Origin: Flavobacterium daemonense
Lineage (GTDB): Bacteria > Bacteroidota > Bacteroidia > Flavobacteriales > Flavobacteriaceae
Assembly: GCF_007341385.1 (NCBI RefSeq)
Contig: NZ_VJYD01000001.1
Span: forward strand, 248,001 to 312,000
Direction: 5' to 3'
Length of the DNA: 64,000 nucleotides
How positions within the stretch are numbered: the first letter of the stretch is position 1; each line of letters begins with the position of its first letter. A program made the translations under genes and the position numbers. This document shows positions 1 through 7,502 of the stretch, one piece after another. The notes under the pieces were generated by a model, which saw only the letters and a list, made by a program, of their open reading frames with translations, was not told where the DNA came from and did not search any database.

Positions 1-362
1 CCACAACCCACAATATTTATATTCGTCACAGTTGTTTGTGTTGAATTTGTGAATGTTATTCTCATGGTATTGAGCAGTATAATTGTGATCCAACAATAAA
101 TTAGCATAACGGGAATATTCAGCAACATTAGTCCGCAAGTCTTTAATAATTTGTTTCTATTGTCAATATCTTTCTTTGCTTTTAATGCTATTGAGATTAG
201 TATTCCTATGTTTATTAATCCTGTCAAGGCAATAAAACCGTAGCCTACAAAAAGTAATTCAAACGAAGAAGTCAAAAAGTAAATCCCAAAAATGCCTGTA
301 CCAAACAAAAACGAAATTAATGCTGTTTGTTGTCCTAGTTTTATGTGTTGGTTTGTTGTCAT
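1..362 (-). CDS. Partial multi-pass membrane protein of unknown function
   Basis: An open frame starts with ATG at 362 (MTTNQHIKLGQQ) and runs off the left edge without a stop, giving at least 120 residues. Three hydrophobic stretches are visible: about residues 13-30, 36-56 and 80-100, with a basic segment (KAKKDIDNRNK) between the second and third. This looks like a small integral membrane protein. It lies 108 bp downstream of the endonuclease gene on the same strand, so it belongs to the same accessory stretch. I recognise no family. The 3' end is missing, so function cannot be guessed. Confidence 0.55.
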   Translation of the reverse strand, partial: MTTNQHIKLGQQTALISFLFGTGIFGIYFLTSSFELLFVGYGFIALTGLINIGILISIALKAKKDIDNRNKLLKTCGLMLLNIPVMLIYCWITIILLNTMRITFTNSTQTTVTNINIVGC

Positions 363-470
363 GGGCTTATTGCTAATGTTGGAATAAACACAAATTTATT
401 AGATGCAAAACCAACTTCAAATTAAAGCTAAAAACTAAATTTCTTGTAGAGCGTGTTATCTGATTTGCTT

Positions 471-1610
471 TTATATGATTTTGGTGTTAAATTCTGTGTA
501 AGAGTTGGTTTTCATAATATCAATTTTGAAATCTCCGTTTTGATCTTTCATAATTATAACACTATCAAAACCTAATTTGTCAAGTTTTTCTATTGTCGCC
601 AATTCGCCTTCTGCAAGTTGCAAAACTCTGCGTAATAACCAATCAGACAAGGCTTTATTTGGATTAGTCATCAAGGCTTTTGAATTTTCTTGGCAAACTT
701 TTGCAGAAAATATTTCTCCCGTTGGAATTTGTAAGTTAAAATCTTGGTCACGCTTTGGAAAGAAATTTGGATATTTTCTGTGCAATTCTGAAGGAATTGG
801 AATATAAATTTCTCCAAAATCTCTTTTTCTTCCATTGGCATTCCATTGATTTAGACCGCTTCTTTCAAAAATAAACTTTTCTCCTTTCTGAATTCCATAA
901 AGAGGCAAAATCACATAATTTTCGCCCTTAACAAGTTTGTCAGTTGCAGTTTTTAAATTCTTATTCTCCTCAAATAATTCAAGAAGCAAAGAATAAGGGT
1001 CTTCAATTATATCAATTGGTAAGCGAAAAGCATTTTGAGGAATTATAAACTTTCTAAAAAGTGTGCTTTTTGAATGATTGAAAGTATATAAATTATTTCC
1101 GTCTTCAAATTGCAAACTTGCTTTATTATCTTTAACCGAATGAATATTATCAATATCTATAATGTTGTAATCTGTTTCATAAAGTAATAATTCCTTCTCT
1201 TTTCGAGCAACAATGTGATAAAGTGAATCTTGAATATTGTAAACACGATTTGCTAAATTTATTCTATCGTTTCTGAACTCTCCAAGTTTTAAGGCTAATT
1301 CTTTGCCTTTAAAATCGCGTAAAGTTTTTGATAATGAATTAAATTCTGCGACTTTTTCTGTACTGGAATTACCGTTGCAAACAAAAGTTTTCAAACCAAC
1401 ACCAACTGAATTATAATTTGCGTCAAAAGCCGTATCTGAACGTGACAAATTACCTGCATCAAAACTTCTACAAAATATATTTTCGGCAACACGATAATTT
1501 ATAAAAGGAATCGCACTTTCACTGAATAAACCCGAAAGTTTTGAAGCTGCTGAAAGCAGTTTTAAATAATTTCCGTTTTTTTCAATGTCTATTTCTGCGA
1601 ACGATTTCAT
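471..1610 (-). CDS. Probable type II restriction endonuclease paired with the C5 methyltransferase
   Basis: This 379-aa protein is called an endonuclease mainly from context. Its ATG overlaps the last 4 bases of the methyltransferase gene (ATGA junction), the usual arrangement of a translationally coupled restriction-modification pair. It has no signal peptide or membrane segment. A possible nuclease core lies near residues 60-76, where FDANYNSVGVGLKTF gives an Asp and a Lys on adjacent predicted strands, as in PD-(D/E)XK folds, but the usual acidic residue of the ExK half is replaced (GLK). I cannot name the restriction family or the target site. A modification-dependent or accessory role is possible but less likely. 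Confidence 0.6.
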   Translation of the reverse strand: MKSFAEIDIEKNGNYLKLLSAASKLSGLFSESAIPFINYRVAENIFCRSFDAGNLSRSDTAFDANYNSVGVGLKTFVCNGNSSTEKVAEFNSLSKTLRDFKGKELALKLGEFRNDRINLANRVYNIQDSLYHIVARKEKELLLYETDYNIIDIDNIHSVKDNKASLQFEDGNNLYTFNHSKSTLFRKFIIPQNAFRLPIDIIEDPYSLLLELFEENKNLKTATDKLVKGENYVILPLYGIQKGEKFIFERSGLNQWNANGRKRDFGEIYIPIPSELHRKYPNFFPKRDQDFNLQIPTGEIFSAKVCQENSKALMTNPNKALSDWLLRRVLQLAEGELATIEKLDKLGFDSVIIMKDQNGDFKIDIMKTNSYTEFNTKII

Positions 1611-2830
1611 AAAACTCTTATGATTTCGGTGCTAATTCTCTCAATTAATGTTGTAGTAACAGAATTTCCTGCTTGCATATAAAGTTTACTATTTGCCAAG
1701 TTTGGCAAAATGTAATTTTCGGGATAACCTTGAAATAAAAAACATTCTTTTGGTGTTAATTTTCTAATTCCAAAATCGTCTTTTATAAGCGGTACATTAT
1801 GTCCACCTGTTCCCATATTTGCCGTTAAAGTTGGACAAACATTATTTTTATTTTCCCTTGCGTAAACTCTACGCCATTGATAAACTGTGTCTTTTGAAGT
1901 CATCGCTTTTTCAAGCTCTGGATAATATGCGTGGTCTTCTTTGTAATATAAATTATCTGCTTGTTTTCCTTTTTCTAAAATATCGTGAATAGTTTTTGTT
2001 AATTTAATTTCCGAAGGAAATTGGAAATTAGCAAAATTTTCAACTTGATTAGGGTCAAACGCGACTATAAAAATTCTTTCTCGATTTTGCGGAATATTTG
2101 AGTGTGTCATTGAGTTCAAAATTTTTGTAAAAACTTTATAGCCCAATTTATCTTCTAAAACTGAAATTATAGTTTTAAATGTATTTCCATTATCGTGCGA
2201 AACTAAATTTTTTACATTTTCTAAAAACACCACTTTTGGTCTATGTTTTACAACGATTTGCTCAATGTCAAAAAATAAAGTTCCTCTTGTATCAGCGAAA
2301 CCTTTTCGGTTTCCTGCAATCGAAAATGCTTGACAAGGAAAACCAGCGCATAATATATCAAATTCCTGTGGGATATAATTTTTAACACGTTCTTTTGTAA
2401 TATCTCCAAATGGAACTTCTCCGAAGTTTTTTCTATAAGTTTTTTGTGCACTTGTTTCCCATTCGCTCGTAAAAACACATTTTCCACCAACGTTTTGCAT
2501 TGCCAATCTGAAACCGCCAATTCCTGCAAAAAGGTCAATAAATTTAAAAGTATAATTTTCGGGTGTTGGAAAAGGAACATTTTCAACTTCAAAAAGTAAT
2601 TGTTGTAAAGCATCTTCAGCAACAATATTTACTTGTTCTTCGACTTGTTTGTATTCAATAAAATTGTCTAAAACTTTTACGGCGTCTTTTTTATAATGTT
2701 TTGAAACTCCGTTTCTGTAATTGTGTAAATAATGTGTAATCAGTGCTTTATCATAAGGTTCGACAAGTCTTATTTGATAGTTTTTACTATCAAATTCCTC
2801 AATACTTACTTTTTGCTTAACTGCTATCAT
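1607..2830 (-). CDS. DNA (cytosine-5-)-methyltransferase of a type II restriction-modification system
   Basis: It transfers a methyl group from S-adenosylmethionine to C5 of cytosine in a specific DNA site, protecting the host from the partner nuclease. All main C5-methyltransferase motifs are visible in order in the 407 residues: motif I DLFAGIGGF (99-107), motif IV GFPCQAFS with catalytic Cys166, motif VI ENV (204-206), motif VIII QNRERIF (248-254), RKLTPKEC, and motif X QAGNSV near the end. An unusual N-terminal extension of about 90 residues precedes motif I. A TAGTTTTG box (2851-2858, minus strand) matches the Bacteroidota -7 element and suggests the promoter of the pair. The recognition sequence is not readable from the protein. 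Confidence 0.93.
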   Translation of the reverse strand: MIAVKQKVSIEEFDSKNYQIRLVEPYDKALITHYLHNYRNGVSKHYKKDAVKVLDNFIEYKQVEEQVNIVAEDALQQLLFEVENVPFPTPENYTFKFIDLFAGIGGFRLAMQNVGGKCVFTSEWETSAQKTYRKNFGEVPFGDITKERVKNYIPQEFDILCAGFPCQAFSIAGNRKGFADTRGTLFFDIEQIVVKHRPKVVFLENVKNLVSHDNGNTFKTIISVLEDKLGYKVFTKILNSMTHSNIPQNRERIFIVAFDPNQVENFANFQFPSEIKLTKTIHDILEKGKQADNLYYKEDHAYYPELEKAMTSKDTVYQWRRVYARENKNNVCPTLTANMGTGGHNVPLIKDDFGIRKLTPKECFLFQGYPENYILPNLANSKLYMQAGNSVTTTLIERISTEIIRVL

Positions 2831-2928
2831 TTACTTTTTTATCGTTTACGCAAAACTACAATTTAATTTTTAAAATTCGGAATTTAATGTTTCTCGTTTC
2901 ACGATTACATTCTGGTGAAGTAGCATAT

Positions 2929-3072
2929 CAGGTAACGTTTCATTATTACATCGAGTTTGGGACTAAATTAAGCCCATTCTTCGGATTTGCCAAATCTTCC
3001 CAAGTGCAAAACCATTTTTCCATTATGTCTATTGTTTGAATCCGTTGTAGTAGCTGTTATGTGCTGTATTTA
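2929..3072 (-). repeat. attC-like element A, downstream of the Imm51-like gene
   Basis: This is one of three related elements in the 2.9-4.7 kb interval. Read on the minus strand it starts with an ATAACAGCTACTACAACGG arm, then ATTTGGG-like sequence, a central spacer, then TCCCAAACTCG and a degenerate partner arm ending in AACGTTACC. It aligns over most of its length with element C (4519-4661), including the shared internal block TTCTTCGGATTTGCCAAATC. The nested arms resemble the outer R and inner L boxes of integron attC sites. It lies 80 bp after the stop of the Imm51-like gene. Confidence 0.65.
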
Positions 3073-3151
3073 TTTTAGGTCTTGATTCCACTTAATTAGT
3101 TTTCCATCTGTTTTTATTTTCTTTAACAGTTTGGATTCATTTTCCATTAAT

Positions 3152-3484
3152 TCAATTATAATAGATTAATTTGGCTGCTTTTTTTTCGTTTTCTATACTG
3201 AAACTATAAAAAGCGACAAACATTCCTGTTTCTGGATCCGTTTCCATATTCAGTAAGACATCTGGATGATTTTTTTGGAGATAATAATTTATAAAGACTT
3301 CCCAATCATAACCGTTCATAAGTGCTACATTTGGAAATAATCTTATTATAAATTTACCAAAACTGTTACTTACGGTTTTCTTAATTTTTTTCCCCATTTC
3401 CATAACTATGTCTTGTTCAATAAAGAAACATATAGAAATGCATTTAGGATTCTCGGTTATAATTTTTTTTGCGTAGTCAGCCAT
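3152..3484 (-). CDS. Imm51-like immunity protein (orphan)
   Basis: This small 110-aa soluble protein has no signal or membrane segment. The stretch NGYDWEVFINYYLQKNHPDV followed by DPETGMFVAFYS resembles the conserved GYDW...L...PEL...DPE.GMF core I associate with the Imm51 immunity family, whose members neutralise polymorphic toxins. No toxin gene is adjacent, so this would be an orphan immunity gene, which is typical cargo for mobile cassettes. It stands alone between two attC-like elements and has no recognisable promoter of its own. The family call is from memory of the motif and is moderate. Confidence 0.55.
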   Translation of the reverse strand: MADYAKKIITENPKCISICFFIEQDIVMEMGKKIKKTVSNSFGKFIIRLFPNVALMNGYDWEVFINYYLQKNHPDVLLNMETDPETGMFVAFYSFSIENEKKAAKLIYYN

Positions 3485-3540
3485 TAATCTAAAATTCTAT
3501 CTTTATTTTGATTTTGATTTATCCCGATTCTTCTGAATAT

Positions 3541-3669
3541 GGACCATAACGTTCTCGCGCTTTGTCGCGTTTGGGAATTAGGAGAAAATTAATTCATGTC
3601 AAACGTAAATCTTCTTGTTTACGGTAATTCCACTAAAGCCCAAATGCGGGAAACGTGTGTTGGTGCCAG
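3541..3669 (-). repeat. attC-like element B, downstream of the TonB-C-like gene
   Basis: This element diverges in sequence from A and C but keeps the architecture. Minus strand: GGCACCAACACACGTTTC, then CGCATTTGGGC, a spacer of about 55 bases, then TTCCCAAACGCG and GAGAACGTTATGG. The inner arms CGCATTTGGG and CCCAAACGCG pair with one mismatch, and the outer arms ACCAAC and GTTATGG also pair imperfectly. Low primary conservation with conserved pairing is what attC sites show. It begins within 2 bp of the stop of the gene at 3671-4225. Confidence 0.6.
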
Positions 3670-3670
3670 T

Positions 3671-4225
3671 TTATTTATTGTAAAGGTTTAAAGTCATTTC
3701 ACTGTTTACTATGATACCTCTATAATTGGCTGGTTTCCATTTCGCTTTTTTGACAAAGCTAGTTGCTTCTTTTTCGAAGTATTTAGCAAAATCTTTATTT
3801 TTTGAAATGCTAAAATCGCTTTCGGCTTTTAAATTTCCCACACTTCCATCTTTATAGATTACGAAAAAAACTTCAGTATTTGCCTTTTCCTTTTTCGCTT
3901 GCCTTTTACTCATTTTGGGATAATTTAATCCATCAATAAAATCATTTTCAGGTTTTTCTAAAAACTCTTCATATGTTTTAGCAGTTATGTATCTCGAAGT
4001 TGTTTCACATTCCGAAAAATCAAAAATTAAATTTGGATTATTTTTCACAAATTGTTGATCCGCAACGTTTCGTAAGGAGTCGATGAATTTATCACCAAAT
4101 TTCTTTTCAATTTCTAAGTTCATGCGCTCAGCATAACAATACCGCCTAAATCCTTTTGGTGGATGTGCACAAGAAATTAAAATTGAATCTAAACCTATTG
4201 AAAATTTGGATAATAATTCTTTCAT
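3671..4225 (-). CDS. Cassette protein with a TonB C-terminal-like domain
   Basis: The last 70 or so residues of this 184-aa protein (VFFVIYKDGSVGNLKAE, then a stretch with KKAKWKPANYRG and NSEMTLNLY) match the pattern of the TonB C-terminal fold found in many Bacteroidota energy-transducer-like proteins (a G-x-V strand, a W-x-P-A motif and a final strand). Unlike true TonB, no N-terminal transmembrane anchor or Pro-rich spacer is visible. The N-terminal half is Cys- and charge-rich and unrecognised. It follows a small lipoprotein gene on the same strand by 70 bp and probably shares its cassette. A role in a periplasmic or membrane process is only a guess because no export signal is seen. Confidence 0.55.
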   Translation of the reverse strand: MKELLSKFSIGLDSILISCAHPPKGFRRYCYAERMNLEIEKKFGDKFIDSLRNVADQQFVKNNPNLIFDFSECETTSRYITAKTYEEFLEKPENDFIDGLNYPKMSKRQAKKEKANTEVFFVIYKDGSVGNLKAESDFSISKNKDFAKYFEKEATSFVKKAKWKPANYRGIIVNSEMTLNLYNK

Positions 4226-4295
4226 TTCTTTATTGCTAAAATCATAGATTCCGAAACCATAAAGTAAAGTGTAAGTTAATTTCCCTTTTTTGATA

Positions 4296-4493
4296 TCATT
4301 CTTTGCACGCTTTTCTTGAAAAAGGACAAACAGTATCTACAACTTTAATTCGTTTTGATTTGGTTTTATAAAATTGCTCTTCATTATAAACCACAACAGA
4401 ATCATTACTACTATGTGCACTTTTTAACTCCTGCTTTTTATTACAAGAAATTAAAAATGTAAAAAGGACTAAAGTTAAAATCCAATGTTTCAT
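4296..4493 (-). CDS. Small putative lipoprotein
   Basis: This 65-aa protein begins with a short basic head, a hydrophobic core and a lipobox LISC with the acylated Cys at residue 17, so export and lipid anchoring are predicted. The mature part is about 48 residues, hydrophilic, and ends in CPFSRKACKE with two further Cys. No family is recognised. The start lies about 26 bp after the end of attC-like element C and the gene is followed by the TonB-C-like gene, so the two probably form one two-gene cassette. Confidence 0.6.
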   Translation of the reverse strand: MKHWILTLVLFTFLISCNKKQELKSAHSSNDSVVVYNEEQFYKTKSKRIKVVDTVCPFSRKACKE

Positions 4494-4518
4494 ATTATGG
4501 TTTCTGTTTTTGAGATAA

Positions 4519-4661
4519 TTGCCACAAACGTTCCGCTACTACAGCGGGTTTGGGACTAAGTTAAACTCATTCTTCGGATTTGCCAAATCATTCCAAATAC
4601 AAAACCATCTCTCCATTAAGCCTATTGCCCAAATCCGTTGTAGTAGCTGTTATGGGCAGTA
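4519..4661 (-). repeat. attC-like element C, downstream of the TIR gene
   Basis: Minus strand: TGCCCATAACAGCTACTACA, CGGATTTGGGC, spacer, GTCCCAAACCCG, then CTGTAGTAGCGGAACGTTTG and TGGCA. The two arms, compared as reverse complements, agree at about 18 of 21 positions around GCTACTACA and the (A/G)TTTGGG box. The outer ends TGCCCATAAC and GTTTGTGGCA pair too. It starts 4 bp after the TIR stop codon. It is close in sequence to element A. Confidence 0.7.
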
Positions 4662-4664
4662 TTT

Positions 4665-5456
4665 TTAAGTCATATTAATTGGAATCAAGCAAACTAAATT
4701 TTCACCAACGGCTCTAAATACTCCAACAAATTTCAATTGAGATTCCCCTATAGTTTTTATTGAAAATCTGATAGGATATCCGGGCATAGTTGCTCTTGAA
4801 ATATAAAAATAAAATCCATTACATTTATAATTATCGCTAACATCGATTCCATTGATAAAAGTTTCTCCTGTCGGATATAATATTTCTGACGTTATAGTTT
4901 TGACTTCAACTTCACTTTGTGAATTTTCTACTAAGATGATATATTTTGACATTGGTTCAACATAACTTTCAGCGCGTATTTCTAAGGTAATTTCTTTGTC
5001 AGGTTTTATCAAAGTAACATATCCTCTGACATTCTCATAAGTTTGCTCATTTTTGTCAAATGTACTTTTGTTATTTGCAACGTCAACTATCTGACGAAGA
5101 CCATAATCCAGACCTTTGCCATAAATATCAATGTATAATGTCTGTAGCAAAATGGCTGGCATTAAGCAATCATCTAATTTTACTGGAATTAGTTTGACCT
5201 TATTTTGAGTAGCTTTATAAAGTGCGTTTTGCCATTCCAATTTAACCATATTACTAGCCAAACTGTTTTTAGAAACAAAAAAGAAAAAGTACTCACAATT
5301 CTCTAAACCTTCATTCATTTTGTCAATTATTCCTTCTCCAGGTTGCATCGACCAACTGTCATAAAAAACATTTTGCATTCCGTAAACTTTAGACAATGTA
5401 ATTGCTATTGGTTCAACAATTGGTTTGTCTTTATAATTGTGACTTAAAAATATCAT
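4665..5456 (-). CDS. TIR-domain protein with a C-terminal beta-rich domain, possible defence effector
   Basis: The N-terminal 130 residues form a TIR domain: strand A FLSHNYKDK (3-11), box FYDSWSMQPGE (31-41), and KLEWQNAL with a candidate catalytic Glu74, the position used by NAD-cleaving bacterial TIRs. The C-terminal half (about 135-263) is rich in alternating hydrophobic residues, suggesting a beta-sandwich that could sense a ligand; I do not recognise it. There is no signal peptide. Bacterial TIR proteins often act in anti-phage NAD depletion (family knowledge), but here no partner gene is adjacent. The gene is followed after 4 bp by attC-like element C and is the first gene of the cassette row. 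Confidence 0.75.
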   Translation of the reverse strand: MIFLSHNYKDKPIVEPIAITLSKVYGMQNVFYDSWSMQPGEGIIDKMNEGLENCEYFFFFVSKNSLASNMVKLEWQNALYKATQNKVKLIPVKLDDCLMPAILLQTLYIDIYGKGLDYGLRQIVDVANNKSTFDKNEQTYENVRGYVTLIKPDKEITLEIRAESYVEPMSKYIILVENSQSEVEVKTITSEILYPTGETFINGIDVSDNYKCNGFYFYISRATMPGYPIRFSIKTIGESQLKFVGVFRAVGENLVCLIPINMT

Positions 5457-5874
5457 GAATATTTATGCTTAGTTGTTTAATATTGCTCATAACTTATTTA
5501 TATGTATCACAAAATCTTACAAATCCATCAAGATTTAGGTAGATACATGTAATAACCATTATAAATATTTATTCCCAAATATAGAATATTTCCAATATAA
5601 ATCATTGAATAAGCGTATTATTTGTTGGGTAATTTTCCTATTTATATTAGTGTATATTTAGTTTGTCTTAAAGCTATTATGTATCAATAATTTTGAATAA
5701 GAGAAATCGATATAATTAAGGATTTCGGAAACAATCTCAAAAAAATGTTGTGCTATTTTGCAACTAATTAGTTGTAAGTTAGTAGTGGCTGTGACTAAAA
5801 GAAAATATATGTTCAGCAAAGATAAAATCTAGGTTAGTTTTGTTTACGGTACAATAATCGGACAAATTCAAAAC
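5457..5874. other. Intergenic region without a recognisable gene
   Basis: Very AT-rich sequence between the TIR gene and the tRNA gene. I see no credible open frame, no attC-like arm pair and no consensus promoter for the TIR gene. A GTTATGAGC string on the minus strand near 5490 resembles one attC core box, but no partner arm is present. Confidence 0.4.
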
Positions 5875-5911
5875 AAAAAAAAAACTCTAAATCTTTTATT
5901 TAGAGTTTTTA
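5875..5911 (-). terminator. Rho-independent terminator of the tRNA-Arg gene
   Basis: AAACTCTAAA (5882-5891) pairs with TTTAGAGTTT (from 5899) across a short loop. Read on the minus strand the stem is followed by a run of ten Ts (the A run at 5875-5884). It begins 3 bp past the tRNA 3' end. Confidence 0.85.
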
Positions 5912-5913
5912 AG

Positions 5914-5987
5914 TGACCTCGACTGGATTCAAACCAGTAACCTTCTGAGCCGTAATCAGATGCGCTATTCAGTTGCGCCACGAGGCC
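5914..5987 (-). tRNA. tRNA-Arg (anticodon ACG)
   Basis: On the minus strand, GGCCTCG (5987-5981) pairs with CGAGGTC as acceptor stem with one G-U pair. A D-arm GCGC/GCGC, an anticodon arm TCTGA/TCAGA with loop TTACGGC (anticodon ACG), and a T-arm ACTGG/CCAGT with TTTGAAT are all present. The discriminator base is A and no CCA is encoded. ACG decodes CGN arginine codons after A-to-I editing of the wobble base, the usual bacterial tRNA-Arg2. Confidence 0.93.
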
Positions 5988-6043
5988 TTTTTGTTATCAA
6001 CTAACTAATTTTTTGTAGCTTTGTTGATTGCTTATTGCGGGTG

Positions 6044-6074
6044 CAAAGATAGACATAAATGTGAGATATACAAA
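6044..6074 (-). promoter_or_regulatory. Consensus Bacteroidota promoter for tRNA-Arg
   Basis: The minus strand carries TTTG (6074-6071), exactly 19 bases, then TATCTTTG (6051-6044). This is a perfect match to the TTTG-N19-TAnnTTTG consensus known from Flavobacterium and Bacteroides. Transcription would start near 6038, leaving about 50 nt before the mature tRNA. Confidence 0.8.
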
Positions 6075-6101
6075 CATAAAATACGATAAAAATAAAAAAA
6101 A

Positions 6102-6614
6102 ATGAAGATAGAAAATTATATACGTGATATTCAAGGATTTCCAAAAGAAGGAATTTTGTTCAAAGATATTACGCCACTCTTAAATGACCCAATTGCACGA
6201 CAAGAATGCCTTTCGGTTCTAGTAAATTCTTTGAAAGACAAGAAAATTGACAAGGTTGTTGGCGCAGAAAGCCGTGGTTTTTTCTTCGGAATTTTATTGG
6301 CGCAGGAATTAAATGCTGGTTTTATTCCGGTACGTAAACCTAAAAAACTGCCGTATGAAACGATTTCAGCTTCTTACGAACTTGAATATGGCACCGACAG
6401 TTTAGAAATGCATACGGATGCGATTAAAAAAGGAGATCGTGTTTTAATTCACGACGATGTTTTGGCAACTGGCGGAACCGCAAAAGCAGTTTGCGAATTG
6501 GTAGAAAGTCTAGGTGGCGAAATTATGCAATGCAATTTCTTGATGGAATTATCTTTTTTGAACGGCAGAGAAAAAATAAAACAATACCCGATATTTTCTG
6601 CAATCACTTATTAA
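6102..6614 (+). CDS. apt: Adenine phosphoribosyltransferase
   Basis: It makes AMP from adenine and PRPP in cytoplasmic purine salvage. The 170-aa length is normal for the family. The opening IRDIQGFPKEGILFKDITPLL, the substrate loop GAESRGFFFG, and the PRPP-binding motif VLIHDDVLATGGTA (about 115-128) are all intact. A TAGCTTTG box at 6016-6023 with an upstream TTTG at 5990 could be its promoter, overlapping the oppositely directed tRNA promoter region. It stands alone, convergent with the response regulator gene. Confidence 0.95.
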   Translation: MKIENYIRDIQGFPKEGILFKDITPLLNDPIARQECLSVLVNSLKDKKIDKVVGAESRGFFFGILLAQELNAGFIPVRKPKKLPYETISASYELEYGTDSLEMHTDAIKKGDRVLIHDDVLATGGTAKAVCELVESLGGEIMQCNFLMELSFLNGREKIKQYPIFSAITY

Positions 6615-6638
6615 TTTTTAAGATCGAAAATTTTATTT

Positions 6639-6850
6639 AAACACATAGAAACATAGATTTTATTGTTAACGGAAGAGGGTAAAAAGAAACTAGTTTCTAA
6701 CACATAGCTAACTATGTTTGTTTTAATAAGTGAAACGCCTTTTGCAGGCATTTAAAAACTATGTTTCTATGTGTTTAATGATTTAAATTAAACAATTAAA
6801 CAGTTAACCAGTTAAACGATTAAACAGATCAACGATCAAACGGTTAACCA
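6639..6850. repeat. Long-range inverted repeat and degenerate AAACnRTT repeats
   Basis: AAACACATAGAAACATAG (6639-6656) is repeated exactly in inverse at 6759-6776. Inside lie a perfect 14-bp palindrome (AGAAACTAGTTTCT, 6685-6698) and a second short inverted repeat around ACATAGCTAACTATGT. From 6785 to 6850 follows a run of degenerate units such as ATTAAACAGTTAACC. It separates apt from the convergent response-regulator gene and may act as a bidirectional terminator or a mobile palindrome. Confidence 0.6.
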
Positions 6851-6851
6851 A

Positions 6852-7502
6852 TCACACCAAAACAATCTTGTGTTTTATAGCGTACAAAACCAAGCCAATT
6901 CGGGTTTTGATTTCTAGTTTGTCAAATAAACATTCTCGGTAGCCGTCTATGGTTTTTGGACTTAAACACATTTCCGAGGCGATTTCTTTATACGTTTTTT
7001 CGGTACAGGCATGTTTTATAAAAACGATTTCTTTTTCCTTTAAATTGATTTTTTTAGAATCGTTGTTTGCTTTTTTCACCAGCATTCCCGAAACTAATTC
7101 GGTGAAATAAAATCCTTTTTCAATTACTGAGATTATCGCTTCTTTGAAAATTTCTGGCGAAGTATCTTTTAGCAGATAACCTTTTGCACCGTTTGTAATC
7201 ATTTTGATGATAATTTCTTCGTCATCATTTACAGAGAGTGCAATTACTTTTAAGTCGGGTCTGTTTTCCTTGATCCATTTCATTGTGCTTACGCCGTCTA
7301 AAACAGGCATGTTGACATCTAATAAAATCAAATCGATATTGTCTTCCGGATGATCTTGTAAATGCGTGACAAACAATTTGCCATTTTCAAATCGGTTTAT
7401 GACTTCAAAATCTTTAAAGCTATTGATCAAAAGTTCCAAAGACTGCGAAAAAAGCTGATGATCATCAACAATAATTATTCGGTTTTTAGTGTTCGGTTTC
7501 AT
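6852..7502 (-). CDS. LuxR/NarL-family DNA-binding response regulator
   Basis: This 216-aa transcription factor has an N-terminal receiver domain with acidic pocket Asp13-Asp14 and phospho-acceptor Asp62 (LLDVNMP). It ends in a LuxR-type helix-turn-helix (KEKEIVFIKHACTEKTYKEI...SPKTIDGYRE) at about 150-210. Its start overlaps the end of the histidine kinase gene by 17 bp, so the two are a translationally coupled two-component pair. Targets are unknown; the divergent six-gene operon starting at 9609 is an obvious candidate by position. Confidence 0.92.
   Translation of the reverse strand: MKPNTKNRIIIVDDHQLFSQSLELLINSFKDFEVINRFENGKLFVTHLQDHPEDNIDLILLDVNMPVLDGVSTMKWIKENRPDLKVIALSVNDDEEIIIKMITNGAKGYLLKDTSPEIFKEAIISVIEKGFYFTELVSGMLVKKANNDSKKINLKEKEIVFIKHACTEKTYKEIASEMCLSPKTIDGYRECLFDKLEIKTRIGLVLYAIKHKIVLV

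Noticed and set aside
363..470. A fourth attC-like element between the endonuclease and the partial membrane gene
   Set aside because: There is a GATAACACGC string, but no convincing inner arm pair; the evidence is too weak.
2248..2625. Open frame of 125 codons on the minus strand inside the methyltransferase gene
   Set aside because: It is an alternative frame of a gene with complete C5-methyltransferase motifs and has no motif of its own.
6785..6850. Regular AAACnRTT units as a possible iteron array or origin
   Set aside because: Units are degenerate, no replication gene is near, and the same family appears at 60225-60300 in an ordinary gap.
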